This document shows positions 37,562 through 47,417 of a DNA stretch of 64,000 nucleotides, piece by piece. The stretch lies in the NCBI RefSeq assembly GCF_947488025.1, contig NZ_CANKYS010000001.1, positions 124,001-188,000 of the forward strand. The letters are read 5' to 3'. The stretch's first letter is position 1. Each line of letters starts with the position of its first letter. The DNA comes from an uncultured Nocardioides sp. Its GTDB lineage: Bacteria > Actinomycetota > Actinomycetes > Propionibacteriales > Nocardioidaceae. Both the position numbers and the translations under genes were made by a program. The notes under the pieces are model-generated. The model was not told the DNA's origin and did no database searches. It saw only the letters and a program-made list of their open reading frames with translations.

Positions 37562-37577
37562 ATACCCCCAGGGGTAT
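37562..37577. promoter_or_regulatory. CsoR/CstR-type operator between thioredoxin and CoA-binding genes
   Basis: ATACCCCCAGGGGTAT is an inverted repeat of ATACCCC with a two-base centre. It matches the operator form described for copper-sensing CsoR and persulfide-sensing CstR repressors. It lies 17 bases upstream of the thioredoxin ATG and 41 bases upstream of the divergent gene. No csoR-type gene is seen in the window. Confidence 0.55.
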
Positions 37578-37617
37578 TCCCCGACCGGCCGCTGGGGCCG
37601 CTGTCTACGGTGGACGC

Positions 37618-38073
37618 ATGACCACCTCGCAGGCCGGATCCGTGAGCAGCGACTGGCAGGACCCCACGACGATCGACCGGATGCTCGACGACGCGCAGAC
37701 CTGGGCCGTCGTCGGACTGTCGGGCGACCCCGGCCGTACGGCGTACTCCATCGCCGCGCTGCTCCAGGAGCGCGGCAAGCGCATCATCCCGGTGCACCCG
37801 GTCTTCGCCGACCCGGGCGCCCCCGCGGTGCTGGGTGAGCAGGGCTACGCCACGCTCGCCGACGTGCCCGGACCGATCGACGTCGTCGACGTCTTCCGCC
37901 GCTCGGACGCCGCCGGCGAGTTCGCCGACCAGGCCGTCGCGGTCGGCGCGGGCGGCGTGTGGTTCCAGCTCGGGGTCATCGACCAGGACGCCTTCGACCG
38001 GACGACCGCCGCCGGCGTGCCGATGGTGATGGACACCTGCCCCGCGATCGAGTGGCGCAGGCGCGGTCGCTGA
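37618..38073 (+). CDS. CoA-binding domain protein (YccU-like)
   Basis: The 151-residue protein is a single Rossmann-type CoA-binding domain: AQTWAVVGLSGDPGRTAYSIAALLQERGKRIIPVHP holds the nucleotide loop. PIDVVDVFRRSDAAGEFADQAV and VWFQLGVIDQDAF complete the fold. MVMDTCPAIEW near the end has the family's conserved cysteine. Members bind CoA or CoA disulfides, and some are linked to persulfide or redox control. The divergent thioredoxin and the CsoR/CstR-like operator support a thiol-related role. Confidence 0.9.
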   Translation: MTTSQAGSVSSDWQDPTTIDRMLDDAQTWAVVGLSGDPGRTAYSIAALLQERGKRIIPVHPVFADPGAPAVLGEQGYATLADVPGPIDVVDVFRRSDAAGEFADQAVAVGAGGVWFQLGVIDQDAFDRTTAAGVPMVMDTCPAIEWRRRGR

Positions 38074-38088
38074 CCCCGGCGGACCCGG

Positions 38089-39084
38089 CTACAGCTCGAC
38101 GGGCGCCTCGGCCATCGTGATGCCGAGCTGGCCGAGGGCCTCCTCGAGCACCCACATCACGTCGAGGGTGTCCTGCAGCGGCATCAGCGGGCTCTCGGTG
38201 AGCCCGGCGGACAGGCAGCGCTGCACCTCCTCGGCCTGGTGGACGTAGCCGCGCCCGGTGGGCAGCCGCTCGACCTCCTCGACCTCCGCGCCGTTGCGAC
38301 GTACGACGAGCGCGCTCGGGTGGTAGAACGGCGGGACCAGCTCGATGGAGCCCTTCGTCCCCACGACGATCGCCCGGCCCGGCGTCTGGCTGGCCAGCGT
38401 GCAGGTCAGCGCCGCGGCCCGCCCGTCGTCGTACGACAGCTGGATGGCGGCCGACCGGTCGGCGCCGTTGGAGTAGGTGGTGCCGGTGGTGGTCACGCGG
38501 TCGGGGCGGCCGAGGAGGTGCTGGGCCAGCGACACCGGGTAGACGCCGAGGTCGAGGATCGAGCCGCCGCCGAGCGCGAGGTCGAAGAGCCGGCTGGCCG
38601 GGTCGAAGTCGCGCTGCGCCCCGAAGTCGGCCTGCACCAGCAGCACCTCACCGATCTCACCGGCGGCGACGAGGTCACGCACGTGGGCGACGGCCGGCTG
38701 GAAGCGGGTCCACATCGCCTCCATGCAGAACACCTCGGCGGCGCGGGCCGCGGCGACCACCTCCTCGGCCCCGGCCAGCGTGGCGGTGAACGCCTTCTCG
38801 ACCAGCAGCGGCGTGCGCGCCTCGATCGCGGCGAGGGCCAGGTCGTGGTGCTGCGGGTGCGGGGTCGCGAGGTAGAGCACGTCGACGTCACCGCGCCGGC
38901 CCGCCTCGACGAGGTCGCGGTAGGTGCCCGACCCGGGCGCTCCGAAGCGCTCGGCGAAGGCGGCGGCCGAGGACGGCGCGCGGCTGCCGACGAAGGCGAT
39001 CTCGGCGTCGTCGGTGAGGGCGATGTCGGAGGCGAAGGCGGCGGCCATGCCGCCCGTCGCGGCGATTCCCCAGCGTGTCGTCAT
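38089..39084 (-). CDS. Gfo/Idh/MocA family oxidoreductase
   Basis: The 331-residue protein begins MTTRWGIAATGGMAAAFASDIAL; the dinucleotide-binding turn is close to the N-terminus. A conserved FVEKAFT-type site appears as LLVEKAFTATLAGAEEVV, containing the EK pair of this family. FCMEAMWTRFQPAVAHVRDL and LDLGVYPVSLAQHLLG supply the catalytic-domain landmarks. Such enzymes oxidise or reduce sugars or cyclitols with NAD(P); the substrate is unknown. Its start overlaps the stop of the LhgO-like gene (ATGA). Confidence 0.92.
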   Translation of the reverse strand: MTTRWGIAATGGMAAAFASDIALTDDAEIAFVGSRAPSSAAAFAERFGAPGSGTYRDLVEAGRRGDVDVLYLATPHPQHHDLALAAIEARTPLLVEKAFTATLAGAEEVVAAARAAEVFCMEAMWTRFQPAVAHVRDLVAAGEIGEVLLVQADFGAQRDFDPASRLFDLALGGGSILDLGVYPVSLAQHLLGRPDRVTTTGTTYSNGADRSAAIQLSYDDGRAAALTCTLASQTPGRAIVVGTKGSIELVPPFYHPSALVVRRNGAEVEEVERLPTGRGYVHQAEEVQRCLSAGLTESPLMPLQDTLDVMWVLEEALGQLGITMAEAPVEL

Positions 39085-40280
39085 GGGAGGACCCTAGACA
39101 CCACGTGGGCAGCGATCGCCAGGCTGGAGGTCGCTCCCGGCGAGGGCGCGTTGCGTACGCAGGTGACGCCATCGGCGCGGGTGATGCGGAAGTCGTCGAC
39201 CAGGCTGCCGTCGCGGTCGACCGCCTGCGCACGTACGCCGCTGCCGGCGCGGGTCACGTCGGCGACGCCGATGTCGGGGACGTAGCGCGAGGCCGACCGC
39301 ATGAAGGCCCGCTTGGACGCCGAGCCGATCACCTCGTCGACCCCGGTGCGCCAGTGCTCGCGCGCCAGGCGCCAGAAGCCGGGCCACGCCAGCACGTCGC
39401 GCAGGTCGGTGGCCGAGACGTCCCGGCGCCGGTAGCCCTCGCGCCGCGTCGCCAGCACCGCGTTGGGCCCGACCTCCAGGGACCCGTCGACCCGCCTCGT
39501 GAAGTGGACGCCGAGGAAGGGGTAGCGCGGGTCGGGCACGGGGTAGACCATGCCGCGCACGAGGTCCTGCTTGGCGGCGGCGACGCCGAGGTACTCCCCG
39601 CGGAAGGGCAGGATCGCCGGGCTGCGCTCGCCGTCGACGAGTGCGGAGACGCGGTCGGCCTGCAGGCCCGCCGCGACCACCACGTGGTCGAAGCGCAGCG
39701 GCGCCGGGTCCCCCTCCACCCGCACCAGCACCCCGTCACCCTGCCGACGTATCCCGACGACCCGGGCCCTCAGGCGCACGCCGCCGCCCGCTGCGAAGAC
39801 CTCGTCGGCGAGCGCCGCGGTGATCGCCGGGTAGTCGGTGATCGCGGTCTCCGGGGAGTGGAGCGCGGCCAGGCCGCGCGCGTGGGGCTCGACGTCGGTG
39901 ATCTCCCCGGCCGCCAGCCTGCGCAGCCCCGGTACGCCGTTGGCGCGAGCCGTCTGCTCGAGGGCGTCGAAGCGCCCCATCTCGTCGGGGTCCACCGCGA
40001 CGACGAGCTTGCCGCAGGCGTCGTACGCGATCGCGTGCTCCGCGCAGAAGTCACGGAGCAGGTCGCGCCCCCGGGCGCAGAGCTCGGCCTTGAGGCTGCC
40101 CGGCTTGTAGTAGATGCCGGCGTGCACGACGCCGGAGTTGTGGCCGGTCTGGTGCGCGGCGAGCCGGTCCTCCTTCTCCAGCACCACGACCTCGGTGCCG
40201 GGACGCCGGCGGACGACCTCGCGCGCGATCGCCACGCCGAGGATGCCTCCACCCACGACACCGACCCTCTGCTCCCCCAC
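39081..40280 (-). CDS. lhgO: L-2-hydroxyglutarate oxidase (LhgO)
   Basis: The 399-residue FAD protein of the DAO family begins MGEQRVGVVGGGILGVAIAREVV from a GTG at 40280. The strongly conserved block HQTGHNSGVVHAGIYYKPGSLKA is characteristic of LhgO, as are GEYLGVAAAKQDLVRGMVYPVPDPRYPFLGVHFTRRVDG-type segments. It oxidises L-2-hydroxyglutarate to 2-oxoglutarate, passing electrons to the membrane quinone pool. It is coupled to the Gfo/Idh/MocA gene that follows. It diverges from arfB. Confidence 0.93.
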   Translation of the reverse strand: MGEQRVGVVGGGILGVAIAREVVRRRPGTEVVVLEKEDRLAAHQTGHNSGVVHAGIYYKPGSLKAELCARGRDLLRDFCAEHAIAYDACGKLVVAVDPDEMGRFDALEQTARANGVPGLRRLAAGEITDVEPHARGLAALHSPETAITDYPAITAALADEVFAAGGGVRLRARVVGIRRQGDGVLVRVEGDPAPLRFDHVVVAAGLQADRVSALVDGERSPAILPFRGEYLGVAAAKQDLVRGMVYPVPDPRYPFLGVHFTRRVDGSLEVGPNAVLATRREGYRRRDVSATDLRDVLAWPGFWRLAREHWRTGVDEVIGSASKRAFMRSASRYVPDIGVADVTRAGSGVRAQAVDRDGSLVDDFRITRADGVTCVRNAPSPGATSSLAIAAHVVSRVLP

Positions 40281-40347
40281 GGGCCAGACGCTGGTGCCTC
40301 GACCGGTCGCCGTCAAGCACCTTCCGCCTTCATCCCACAATGGGGGG

Positions 40348-40782
40348 ATGCGCGACCTCCACGTCCCTCCCGGTCCGGGCCTGCCCGAGGGCCTGGTCGT
40401 GCCTGCAGCCGAGCTGGTCGAACGCTTCTCGAAGTCGCCCGGTCCCGGCGGCCAGTCGGTCAACACGACCGACTCCCGGGTGGAGCTCGAGCTCGACGTC
40501 GCGTCCTCGACGGTCCTCACCGACGCCCAGCGGGCCCGGGCCCTGCGGCGGTGGCCGTCCGGGCGGGTCACCGTCGCGGCGTCCGAGCACCGCTCGCAGC
40601 ACCGCAACCGGGTCGCGGCGCGCGAGCGCCTCGCCGACCTGCTTCGCCGGGCGCTGGCCCCGCCGCCGCCGGCCCGCCGGGCCACGCGACCGAGCCGCGG
40701 CGCGAAGGAGCGGCGCCTCAAGGCGAAGAAGGAGCGGGGCTCGACCAAGGCCCTCCGCGGGCGGGTGCGCGACCGGGACTGA
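40348..40782 (+). CDS. arfB: Alternative ribosome-rescue factor ArfB / peptidyl-tRNA hydrolase
   Basis: The 144-residue protein has the release-factor catalytic loop SPGPGGQSVNTTDSRVEL with the GGQ tripeptide that hydrolyses peptidyl-tRNA. A long basic C-terminal tail (GAKERRLKAKKERGSTKALRGRVRD) enters the empty mRNA channel of stalled ribosomes. These two parts together define ArfB/YaeJ/ICT1. The ATG at 40348 follows a GGGGGG run that could serve as a ribosome site. It converges on purE. Confidence 0.92.
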   Translation: MRDLHVPPGPGLPEGLVVPAAELVERFSKSPGPGGQSVNTTDSRVELELDVASSTVLTDAQRARALRRWPSGRVTVAASEHRSQHRNRVAARERLADLLRRALAPPPPARRATRPSRGAKERRLKAKKERGSTKALRGRVRDRD

Positions 40783-40790
40783 CCCCCGCC

Positions 40791-41321
40791 TCAGAAGCCG
40801 ACGCGGCGGGTGCTGCCGGCCGCCGCCTGGCGGACGACCTCGCCCTTCGCGTGGGCGGTCTCGGCGAGCTCCGCCTGGTAGTCGACGAGGCGCTGCTGGA
40901 GCTCGGCGTCGCTGGTCGCGAGGATGCGGGCGGCGAGGATGCCGGCGTTCTTGGCGTTGCCGATCGCGACGGTGGCGACCGGGATGCCGCCGGGCATCTG
41001 CACGATCGAGAGCAGCGAGTCCATGCCGTCGAGGTACTTGAGCGGCACCGGCACCCCGATGACCGGGAGCGGGGTGACCGAGGCGAGCATCCCCGGCAGG
41101 TGGGCCGCTCCCCCGGCGCCGGCGATGACCACCGACAGCCCGCGGGTGTGGGCCTGCCGGCCCCACTCGATCATCTCGGTGGGCATCCGGTGGGCCGAGA
41201 CGACGTCGGCCTCCCACGCCACGCCGAGCTCGGTGAGGATCTCGCCGGCGGCCTGCATGACCGGCCAGTCGGAGTCCGAGCCCATCACGATGCCGACCCT
41301 GACCTGCTGCGTCTCGCCCAT
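40791..41321 (-). CDS. purE: 5-(carboxyamino)imidazole ribonucleotide mutase (PurE)
   Basis: PurE shifts the carboxylate of N5-CAIR to give CAIR in purine synthesis. The 176-residue product has [21 protein letters not shown] with the substrate-binding Ser-Asp-Ser-Asp. [11 protein letters not shown] holds the catalytic histidine, and [15 protein letters not shown] supplies the second conserved His. I took the ATG at 41321 because GGAAGG lies 8 bases upstream; another ATG seven codons earlier is possible. It follows purK by 30 bases. Confidence 0.96.
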   Translation of the reverse strand: MGETQQVRVGIVMGSDSDWPVMQAAGEILTELGVAWEADVVSAHRMPTEMIEWGRQAHTRGLSVVIAGAGGAAHLPGMLASVTPLPVIGVPVPLKYLDGMDSLLSIVQMPGGIPVATVAIGNAKNAGILAARILATSDAELQQRLVDYQAELAETAHAKGEVVRQAAAGSTRRVGF

Positions 41322-41351
41322 GCTGCTGCCTTCCTTCCCCATCCGATGTCG

Positions 41352-42521
41352 CTAGTCGCTCTCGTTGCCCAGGTCGCCGCGGAACCACGCGGCGGCGTGC
41401 CGCGCGCGCTCGAGGCAGTCGTCGAGGTCGTCGCCGTAGGCGTTGACGTGCCCGACCTTGCGGCCCGGACGCAGGTCCTTGCCGTAGAAGTGCACCCGCA
41501 GGTGCGGGTCGCGGGCCATGGCGTGCGGCAGGCCGTCGTAGAGGTGGCCGCTGTCGGTGGGCCCGCCGAGGATGTTGACCATCACGGTCCAGCGCTCACG
41601 TGGGGCCGGCGAACCCAGCGGGAGGTCCATGACGGCGCGGAGGTGATTCTCGAACTGGGACGTCACGGCGCCGTCTTGGGTCCAGTGGCCGGTGTTGTGC
41701 GGACGCATCGCCAGCTCGTTGACCAGGATCCGGCCGTCGGTCGTCTCGAAGAGCTCGACGGCGAGGATGCCCGTGACGTCGAGCGCACCGGCGACCCGCA
41801 GGGCGATCTCCTGCGCCTGACCGGCGAGAGCGGGCGCGAGGTCAGGTGCGGGGGCGATGACCTCGTGGCAGATGCCGTCGAGCTGGGTGGAGGTGACGAC
41901 GGGGTACGCCGCGGCCTGGCCGTTGGGGGCGCGGGCGACGAGGGCGGAGAGCTCGCGCCGGAAGTCGACCAGCTCCTCGGCCAGCACCTCGACACCGGCG
42001 GCCGCAGCGGTGTCGAAGGCGACCTGCGCCTCGGCCGGCGCCCGCACGACCCACACGCCCTTGCCGTCGTAGCCACCGCGGGTGGTCTTCAGCACGCACG
42101 GCAGGCCGAAGGCCTCCACGTCGGCGAGGGAGGTGACGACGGCGTTGCGCGGGCACGGGACGTCGAGCTCGGCGAGGCGGCGACGCATCACCGCCTTGTC
42201 CTGGGCGTGCACGAGCGCCTCCGGGCCGGGGCGCACGGCGAGACCGTCGCCAGCCAGCGCGTGCAGGTGGGCCGTCGGGACGTGCTCGTGGTCGAAGGTG
42301 ACCACGGCGGCGCCGTCGGTGACCTTCCGCAGCGTGGGCAGGTCGGTGTAGTCACCGACCAGGTGGTCGGGGATGACCTGGGCGGCCGAGACTCCCTCGG
42401 CCTCGGCGAGCAGGCGCAGCGGGAGGCCGAGCGCGATGGCGGGCTGGGCCATCATCCGGGCGAGCTGGCCGCCCCCGATGACGGCGAGCGTGGGAGCGCG
42501 GTGCGAGCCGGTCGAGGACAC
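41352..42521 (-). CDS. purK: 5-(carboxyamino)imidazole ribonucleotide synthase (PurK)
   Basis: PurK uses ATP and bicarbonate to convert AIR to N5-CAIR for PurE. The 389-residue ATP-grasp protein opens TLAVIGGGQLARMMAQPAIALG. It contains CVLKTTRGGYDGKGVWVV (ATP-binding loop), ILAVELFETTDGRILVNELAMRPHNTGHWT (metal-binding Glu/Asn) and a C-terminal domain with HFYGKDLRPGRKVGHVN. The start is GTG. The purK-purE order with fadE nearby is as in mycobacteria. Confidence 0.96.
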   Translation of the reverse strand: MSSTGSHRAPTLAVIGGGQLARMMAQPAIALGLPLRLLAEAEGVSAAQVIPDHLVGDYTDLPTLRKVTDGAAVVTFDHEHVPTAHLHALAGDGLAVRPGPEALVHAQDKAVMRRRLAELDVPCPRNAVVTSLADVEAFGLPCVLKTTRGGYDGKGVWVVRAPAEAQVAFDTAAAAGVEVLAEELVDFRRELSALVARAPNGQAAAYPVVTSTQLDGICHEVIAPAPDLAPALAGQAQEIALRVAGALDVTGILAVELFETTDGRILVNELAMRPHNTGHWTQDGAVTSQFENHLRAVMDLPLGSPAPRERWTVMVNILGGPTDSGHLYDGLPHAMARDPHLRVHFYGKDLRPGRKVGHVNAYGDDLDDCLERARHAAAWFRGDLGNESD

Positions 42522-42574
42522 GACCGGAGCCTATGCGACCCGGTGCGCGGCCCCCGCCGCGGTCTCGCGGGACC

Positions 42575-42892
42575 TCAGCCGACGACCCTGTCCGCGGTCG
42601 GTTCGAACCGCAGGCCGCGACCGCGGTGGGTGGTGATCAGCGTGGGCCGGCGGGGGTCGTCGCCGAGCTTGCGGCGCAGCCAGCCCAGGTGCACGTCGAT
42701 GGTCTTGGAGTTGGTGTAGAACGACGTCTGCCACACCTCGGCCATCAGCTCGCTGCGGGTGACGATGTCGCCCGGGCGCGCCATCAGGGCGTGCAGGAGC
42801 TGGAACTCCTTGCGGGAGAGCCTGATCTCGCGGTCGCCACGCCACACCTGTCGCGAGGTGGGGTCGAGTCGTACGTCCTGCACAGCCAACAC
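42575..42892 (-). CDS. Stand-alone OmpR-type winged-helix DNA-binding protein
   Basis: The 105-residue product is only the effector half of an OmpR/PhoB regulator: IRLSRKEFQLLHALMARPGDIVTRSELMAEVW is the first part. KTIDVHLGWLRRKLGDDPRRPTLITTHRGRGLRF contains the recognition helix and the beta-hairpin wing. No receiver domain is encoded upstream; the preceding 98 bases are non-coding. Without a receiver its activity is presumably set by its own expression, by ligand or partner, or by dimerisation. The start is GTG with no obvious Shine-Dalgarno sequence. Confidence 0.85.
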   Translation of the reverse strand: MLAVQDVRLDPTSRQVWRGDREIRLSRKEFQLLHALMARPGDIVTRSELMAEVWQTSFYTNSKTIDVHLGWLRRKLGDDPRRPTLITTHRGRGLRFEPTADRVVG

Positions 42893-42990
42893 GCGCTGAA
42901 ACGTAGGGACCGCTCGACGCCGGGGTGGTCCTTATGGGTGAATTGTGGACGACTGGTCTGGTCCACCTGACCGGCCCGCGCAGGGCAGGC

Positions 42991-44010
42991 TCAGCGGCGG
43001 CGTACGGCCACCGGCTCCACGAGCCCGAAGCCGCGCACCGGGCGGGCCGGCAGCCGGCGGTCCTCCCACTCCTCGTCCGGGAGCAGGTCGGCGGTGTTCT
43101 GGTCGACGATGAGCCGGTTGCGTCGCGCGACCTGGGTCAGGCGGGCAGCCATGTTGACCGGCGGTCCGAAGATGTCGCCGAGACGCTGGACCACGGGGCC
43201 GCTGGCCAGGCCGAGCCGGACGTCGGGCATCTTCGGGTCGCGGCCGATGACGTTGATGATGCCCTCGGCCACCCCGACCGCCTCCTCGGCGGTGTTGGTG
43301 ACGAAGAGGACGGAGTCGCCGAGGCTCTTGATGATGCGGCCGCCGTAGCGGGCGACGACGTCCTGGCACCGGCTCTCGAAGACCTCGACGAGGTCGCCGA
43401 TCTCGTCGCGGTCGAGGGTGTTGGAGAGCGCGGTGAAGGAGACCAGGTCGGCGAACCCGACGGTCACCTCGATGGTGTGGAGGTCCTCGTCCTTGGCCCC
43501 CATCGCCTCGATCCGACCGACGGCGGCGGCGAGGTGGCGCCGCCAGGCGTAGACCAGGAGCCGCTCGAAGGGCGGGTTGACCTCGTCGATGAGCCGCAGC
43601 GCCGACCCGATGCGCGAGCCGGTGGCCTCGTCCCCGGCCTCCATCTCCTCCACCCGGCTGACCAGCGTGGAGACCTCCCAGTCGGCGAGGCGGGCCATCG
43701 TCTGGCCGACGCCGCGGGTGAGGTTGACGGCCGTGTCGAAGTCGACGGCCCCGGAGTCGACGAAGCCCATGAGGGTGCCGACGGCCTCGATGTCGGCGGC
43801 CGTGTAGGCCTTCTCGCCGCTGAACTCGGGGAAGCCGAGCGCACGCCACAGGCGCCGGGTCTGCTCGATCGTCACACCGGTCTCGGCAGCCACCTCGAGG
43901 GCGTTGAAGGCCGGCTCGCTGCGCAGGATGGCGTGGTCGAGCTGCTCCCCCGGCGGGTCCTGGGGGCCCTTGTCCCGAGGGCCGCCGCGCCGCTTGCGGT
44001 CAGGCGCCAT
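42991..44010 (-). CDS. Class III adenylate cyclase with N-terminal regulatory domain
   Basis: The 339-residue protein has an N-terminal helical domain like the adenylate cyclase regulatory domain of mycobacterial Rv1264. The class III cyclase homology domain (about 165-330) follows. VGFADLVSFTALSNTLD and GGRIIKSLGDSVLFVTN hold the two metal-binding aspartates and the substrate-specifying lysine. GPPVNMAARLTQVARRNRLIVDQ supplies the transition-state Asn and Arg, so ATP cyclisation looks possible. No membrane segments are evident. The start overlaps the PH-domain gene by 11 bases. Confidence 0.9.
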   Translation of the reverse strand: MAPDRKRRGGPRDKGPQDPPGEQLDHAILRSEPAFNALEVAAETGVTIEQTRRLWRALGFPEFSGEKAYTAADIEAVGTLMGFVDSGAVDFDTAVNLTRGVGQTMARLADWEVSTLVSRVEEMEAGDEATGSRIGSALRLIDEVNPPFERLLVYAWRRHLAAAVGRIEAMGAKDEDLHTIEVTVGFADLVSFTALSNTLDRDEIGDLVEVFESRCQDVVARYGGRIIKSLGDSVLFVTNTAEEAVGVAEGIINVIGRDPKMPDVRLGLASGPVVQRLGDIFGPPVNMAARLTQVARRNRLIVDQNTADLLPDEEWEDRRLPARPVRGFGLVEPVAVRRR

Positions 44011-44503
44011 CGTCGCGGCGGTCGCCACTCGAGAGCCGGTGGAGCTGCTCGGCGACCTGCAGCTGCACCTGCTCGACGTCGGGGATGTCGCGGAGCATCA
44101 CGCTCCCGGCGGTGCTCGCGTCGGAGACGACCAGGGTGCCGCAGCCGAAGATGCGGTCGACCAGGCCGATCTCGAAGTCCACGCCGCTGATCCGGTTGAG
44201 CGGGATCGTGCGGCCCTCCTTGGCGATGAAGCCGGAGCGCTTGATGAAGCGGCGGTTGGTGAAGGTGTAGGTGGTCGTGAGCCAGCGCAGGAGGGGACCG
44301 AGCACGAACGCCACGAGTCCCACCGCGAAGATCACCCAGACGGCCACCGTGCCGGTGGTCCCCTCGATCAGCCCGTTCGCGACGAACGCCAGGACCAGCG
44401 CCACGACCAGCGCGAGGCCCGGCAGGACCAGTGCCTTGGGGTGCGTCCGGGTGGAGACGACGACGTGCTCACCGGGGTTGAGGAGCTTGCTGGGGAACGC
44501 CAC
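44000..44503 (-). CDS. Membrane PH-domain (bPH2/YdbS-like) protein
   Basis: The 167-residue protein has two membrane helices (LVLPGLALVVALVLAFVANG and VAVWVIFAVGLVAFVLGPLL). A bacterial PH domain follows: YTFTNRRFIKRSGFIAKEGRTIPLNRISGVDFEIGLVDRIFG. It matches Rv3278c in type and position beside birA and accD. The function is unknown; such domains are thought to sense or tether at membranes. Overlap with the cyclase gene suggests a shared role or membrane recruitment of the cyclase, which is only inference. Confidence 0.88.
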   Translation of the reverse strand: MAFPSKLLNPGEHVVVSTRTHPKALVLPGLALVVALVLAFVANGLIEGTTGTVAVWVIFAVGLVAFVLGPLLRWLTTTYTFTNRRFIKRSGFIAKEGRTIPLNRISGVDFEIGLVDRIFGCGTLVVSDASTAGSVMLRDIPDVEQVQLQVAEQLHRLSSGDRRDDGA

Positions 44504-44535
44504 CCGCCGATCATGTCACCCGGGGTGCGTGCCTG

Positions 44536-45333
44536 CTAGGCGGGACGCACGTGCACGACGTCGCCCGCGGCGACCGTGAACGCCCCGTCGTCGGTGCCGA
44601 CCACGAGCGCCCCGCTCGCGTCGATGTCGAGCGCCTCGCCGCGGCGTACGTCGCCCCCCGGCAGGTGGACGTCGACGGTCCGGCCCAGCGTCACGCACAC
44701 GTCGGCGTAGGCCCGGCGCAGCGACTCCACGTCGTCGAGCAGGCCCTGCAGGCCGTGCAGCGACCCGAGCACCTGGTTGAGGAGGCCCGTGCGCTCCACC
44801 GGCTCCCCGGTCTCGAGCGAGATCGACGTGGCGAGCGCGACCGGGAGCTCGTCGAGCGTCTGGTCGACGTTGATGCCGACGCCCACGACCGCCACCGGAC
44901 CGGCAGCGGTCTCGACCCGCTCGACGAGGATCCCGCACACCTTGCGACCGGTGCCGGAACCGTCGTCGACGAGGACGTCGTTGGGCCACTTGAGCGCGGC
45001 GTCGGGCAGCCGGTCGGCCAGCGCGGCCTGGACGGCGTACCCGGTCAGCAGCGGCAGCCACGACCACGACGCCGGCGGCACCTCGGGGCGCAGCAGCACC
45101 GAGAAGGTCAACGAGGAGCGGGCCGGGGTCTCCCACGACCGGTCGAGCCGACCGCGCCCCGCAGTCTGGTGCTCGGTGACCAGCACCAGGCCCGGCTCCT
45201 CGCCGGCGCGGGCCCGTTCCGAGACCACCGCGTTGGTCGACGGAGCGGCCTCGACCACCTCCACGCGCCAGCCGATGGGCGCCGTGAGCCGGTCGAGGTC
45301 GAGGGGTGGGCGAGGTGCCGGGCTGGGCGTCAT
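44536..45333 (-). CDS. birA: Biotin--[acetyl-CoA carboxylase] ligase (BirA, no DNA-binding domain)
   Basis: BirA attaches biotin to the carrier domain of acyl-CoA carboxylases. The 265-residue protein has [32 protein letters not shown] (biotinyl-AMP loop) and [12 protein letters not shown] with the conserved lysine. [14 protein letters not shown] completes the core. The C-terminal SH3-like domain is present, but there is no N-terminal helix-turn-helix, so it is a ligase only, not a repressor. It is divergent from accD, whose complex it modifies. Confidence 0.95.
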   Translation of the reverse strand: MTPSPAPRPPLDLDRLTAPIGWRVEVVEAAPSTNAVVSERARAGEEPGLVLVTEHQTAGRGRLDRSWETPARSSLTFSVLLRPEVPPASWSWLPLLTGYAVQAALADRLPDAALKWPNDVLVDDGSGTGRKVCGILVERVETAAGPVAVVGVGINVDQTLDELPVALATSISLETGEPVERTGLLNQVLGSLHGLQGLLDDVESLRRAYADVCVTLGRTVDVHLPGGDVRRGEALDIDASGALVVGTDDGAFTVAAGDVVHVRPA

Positions 45334-45352
45334 GGGGTCTAGATTGCCCCAC

Positions 45353-46974
<1,622 letters not shown>

Positions 46975-46978
<4 letters not shown>

Positions 46979-47193
46979 CCGACGAGCAGGAGACCCCGAT
47001 CCTCCGGGTCGTCAACGCCGACGCCACGGCCGAGGAGATCGCCGCGCTGGTCGCCGTGTTCTCCGCGCTGGGCTCGGCCGGGGGCGAGGCGCCCGAACGA
47101 CCCCGCTCGACGTGGAGCCACCCCGCGCGGGGCGTACGACGTACGCACCGCCACGGCCCCGGCGCCTGGCGCGCCAGCGGCCTGCCCGGCTGA
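46975..47193 (+). CDS. accE: Acyl-CoA carboxylase epsilon subunit (AccE)
   Basis: The 72-residue protein carries the family's N-terminal strand-helix [26 protein letters not shown] basic, Arg/His/Trp-rich tail with [12 protein letters not shown] follows. In actinobacteria this small subunit stabilises the AccA-AccD complex. Its GTG start overlaps the accD stop, ensuring stoichiometric synthesis. The family is variable, so identification relies on position as well as sequence. Confidence 0.88.
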
Positions 47194-47237
47194 ACGTCGC
47201 CGCGCTCCACTGTCGGGCGGAGGCTAGGGTCACCGGC

Positions 47238-47417
47238 GTGACCGAACCCCTTCTGGACGAGCGCAGGGTCGACGCCCTCTGCGACGCCTACGTCGAGGAC
47301 TACTGCGCCCTCGACCCGCTGGCCGACTTCTCGCCGGCCGGCGACAACGCCCGCGCGGCGCTCGACCTGGGCTCGCTCGGGCTCGACCCGCTGCGCGCGG
47401 CGCTGGGGCGCCTGTGA
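47238..47417 (+). CDS. Small hypothetical protein between accE and maf
   Basis: A GTG at 47238 opens a 59-codon frame reading MTEPLLDERRVDALCDAYVE and ending GLDPLRAALGRL. Its stop overlaps the maf start (GTGA), which supports real, coupled translation. The stretch VDALCDAYVEDYCALDPLADFSP resembles the very N-terminus of DUF885-type hydrolases, but nothing of their catalytic part is present. It could be a remnant retained as a leader peptide, or a genuine small protein. Function unknown. Confidence 0.5.
   Translation: MTEPLLDERRVDALCDAYVEDYCALDPLADFSPAGDNARAALDLGSLGLDPLRAALGRL

Noticed and set aside
39075..42719. A 1214-codon open frame on the + strand
   Set aside because: It covers lhgO, purE, purK and arfB in other frames; the codon pattern and protein families support those genes instead.
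44536..45333. BirA as a transcriptional repressor
   Set aside because: The protein starts directly with the ligase domain; the open frame upstream is antisense to accD and contains no helix-turn-helix.
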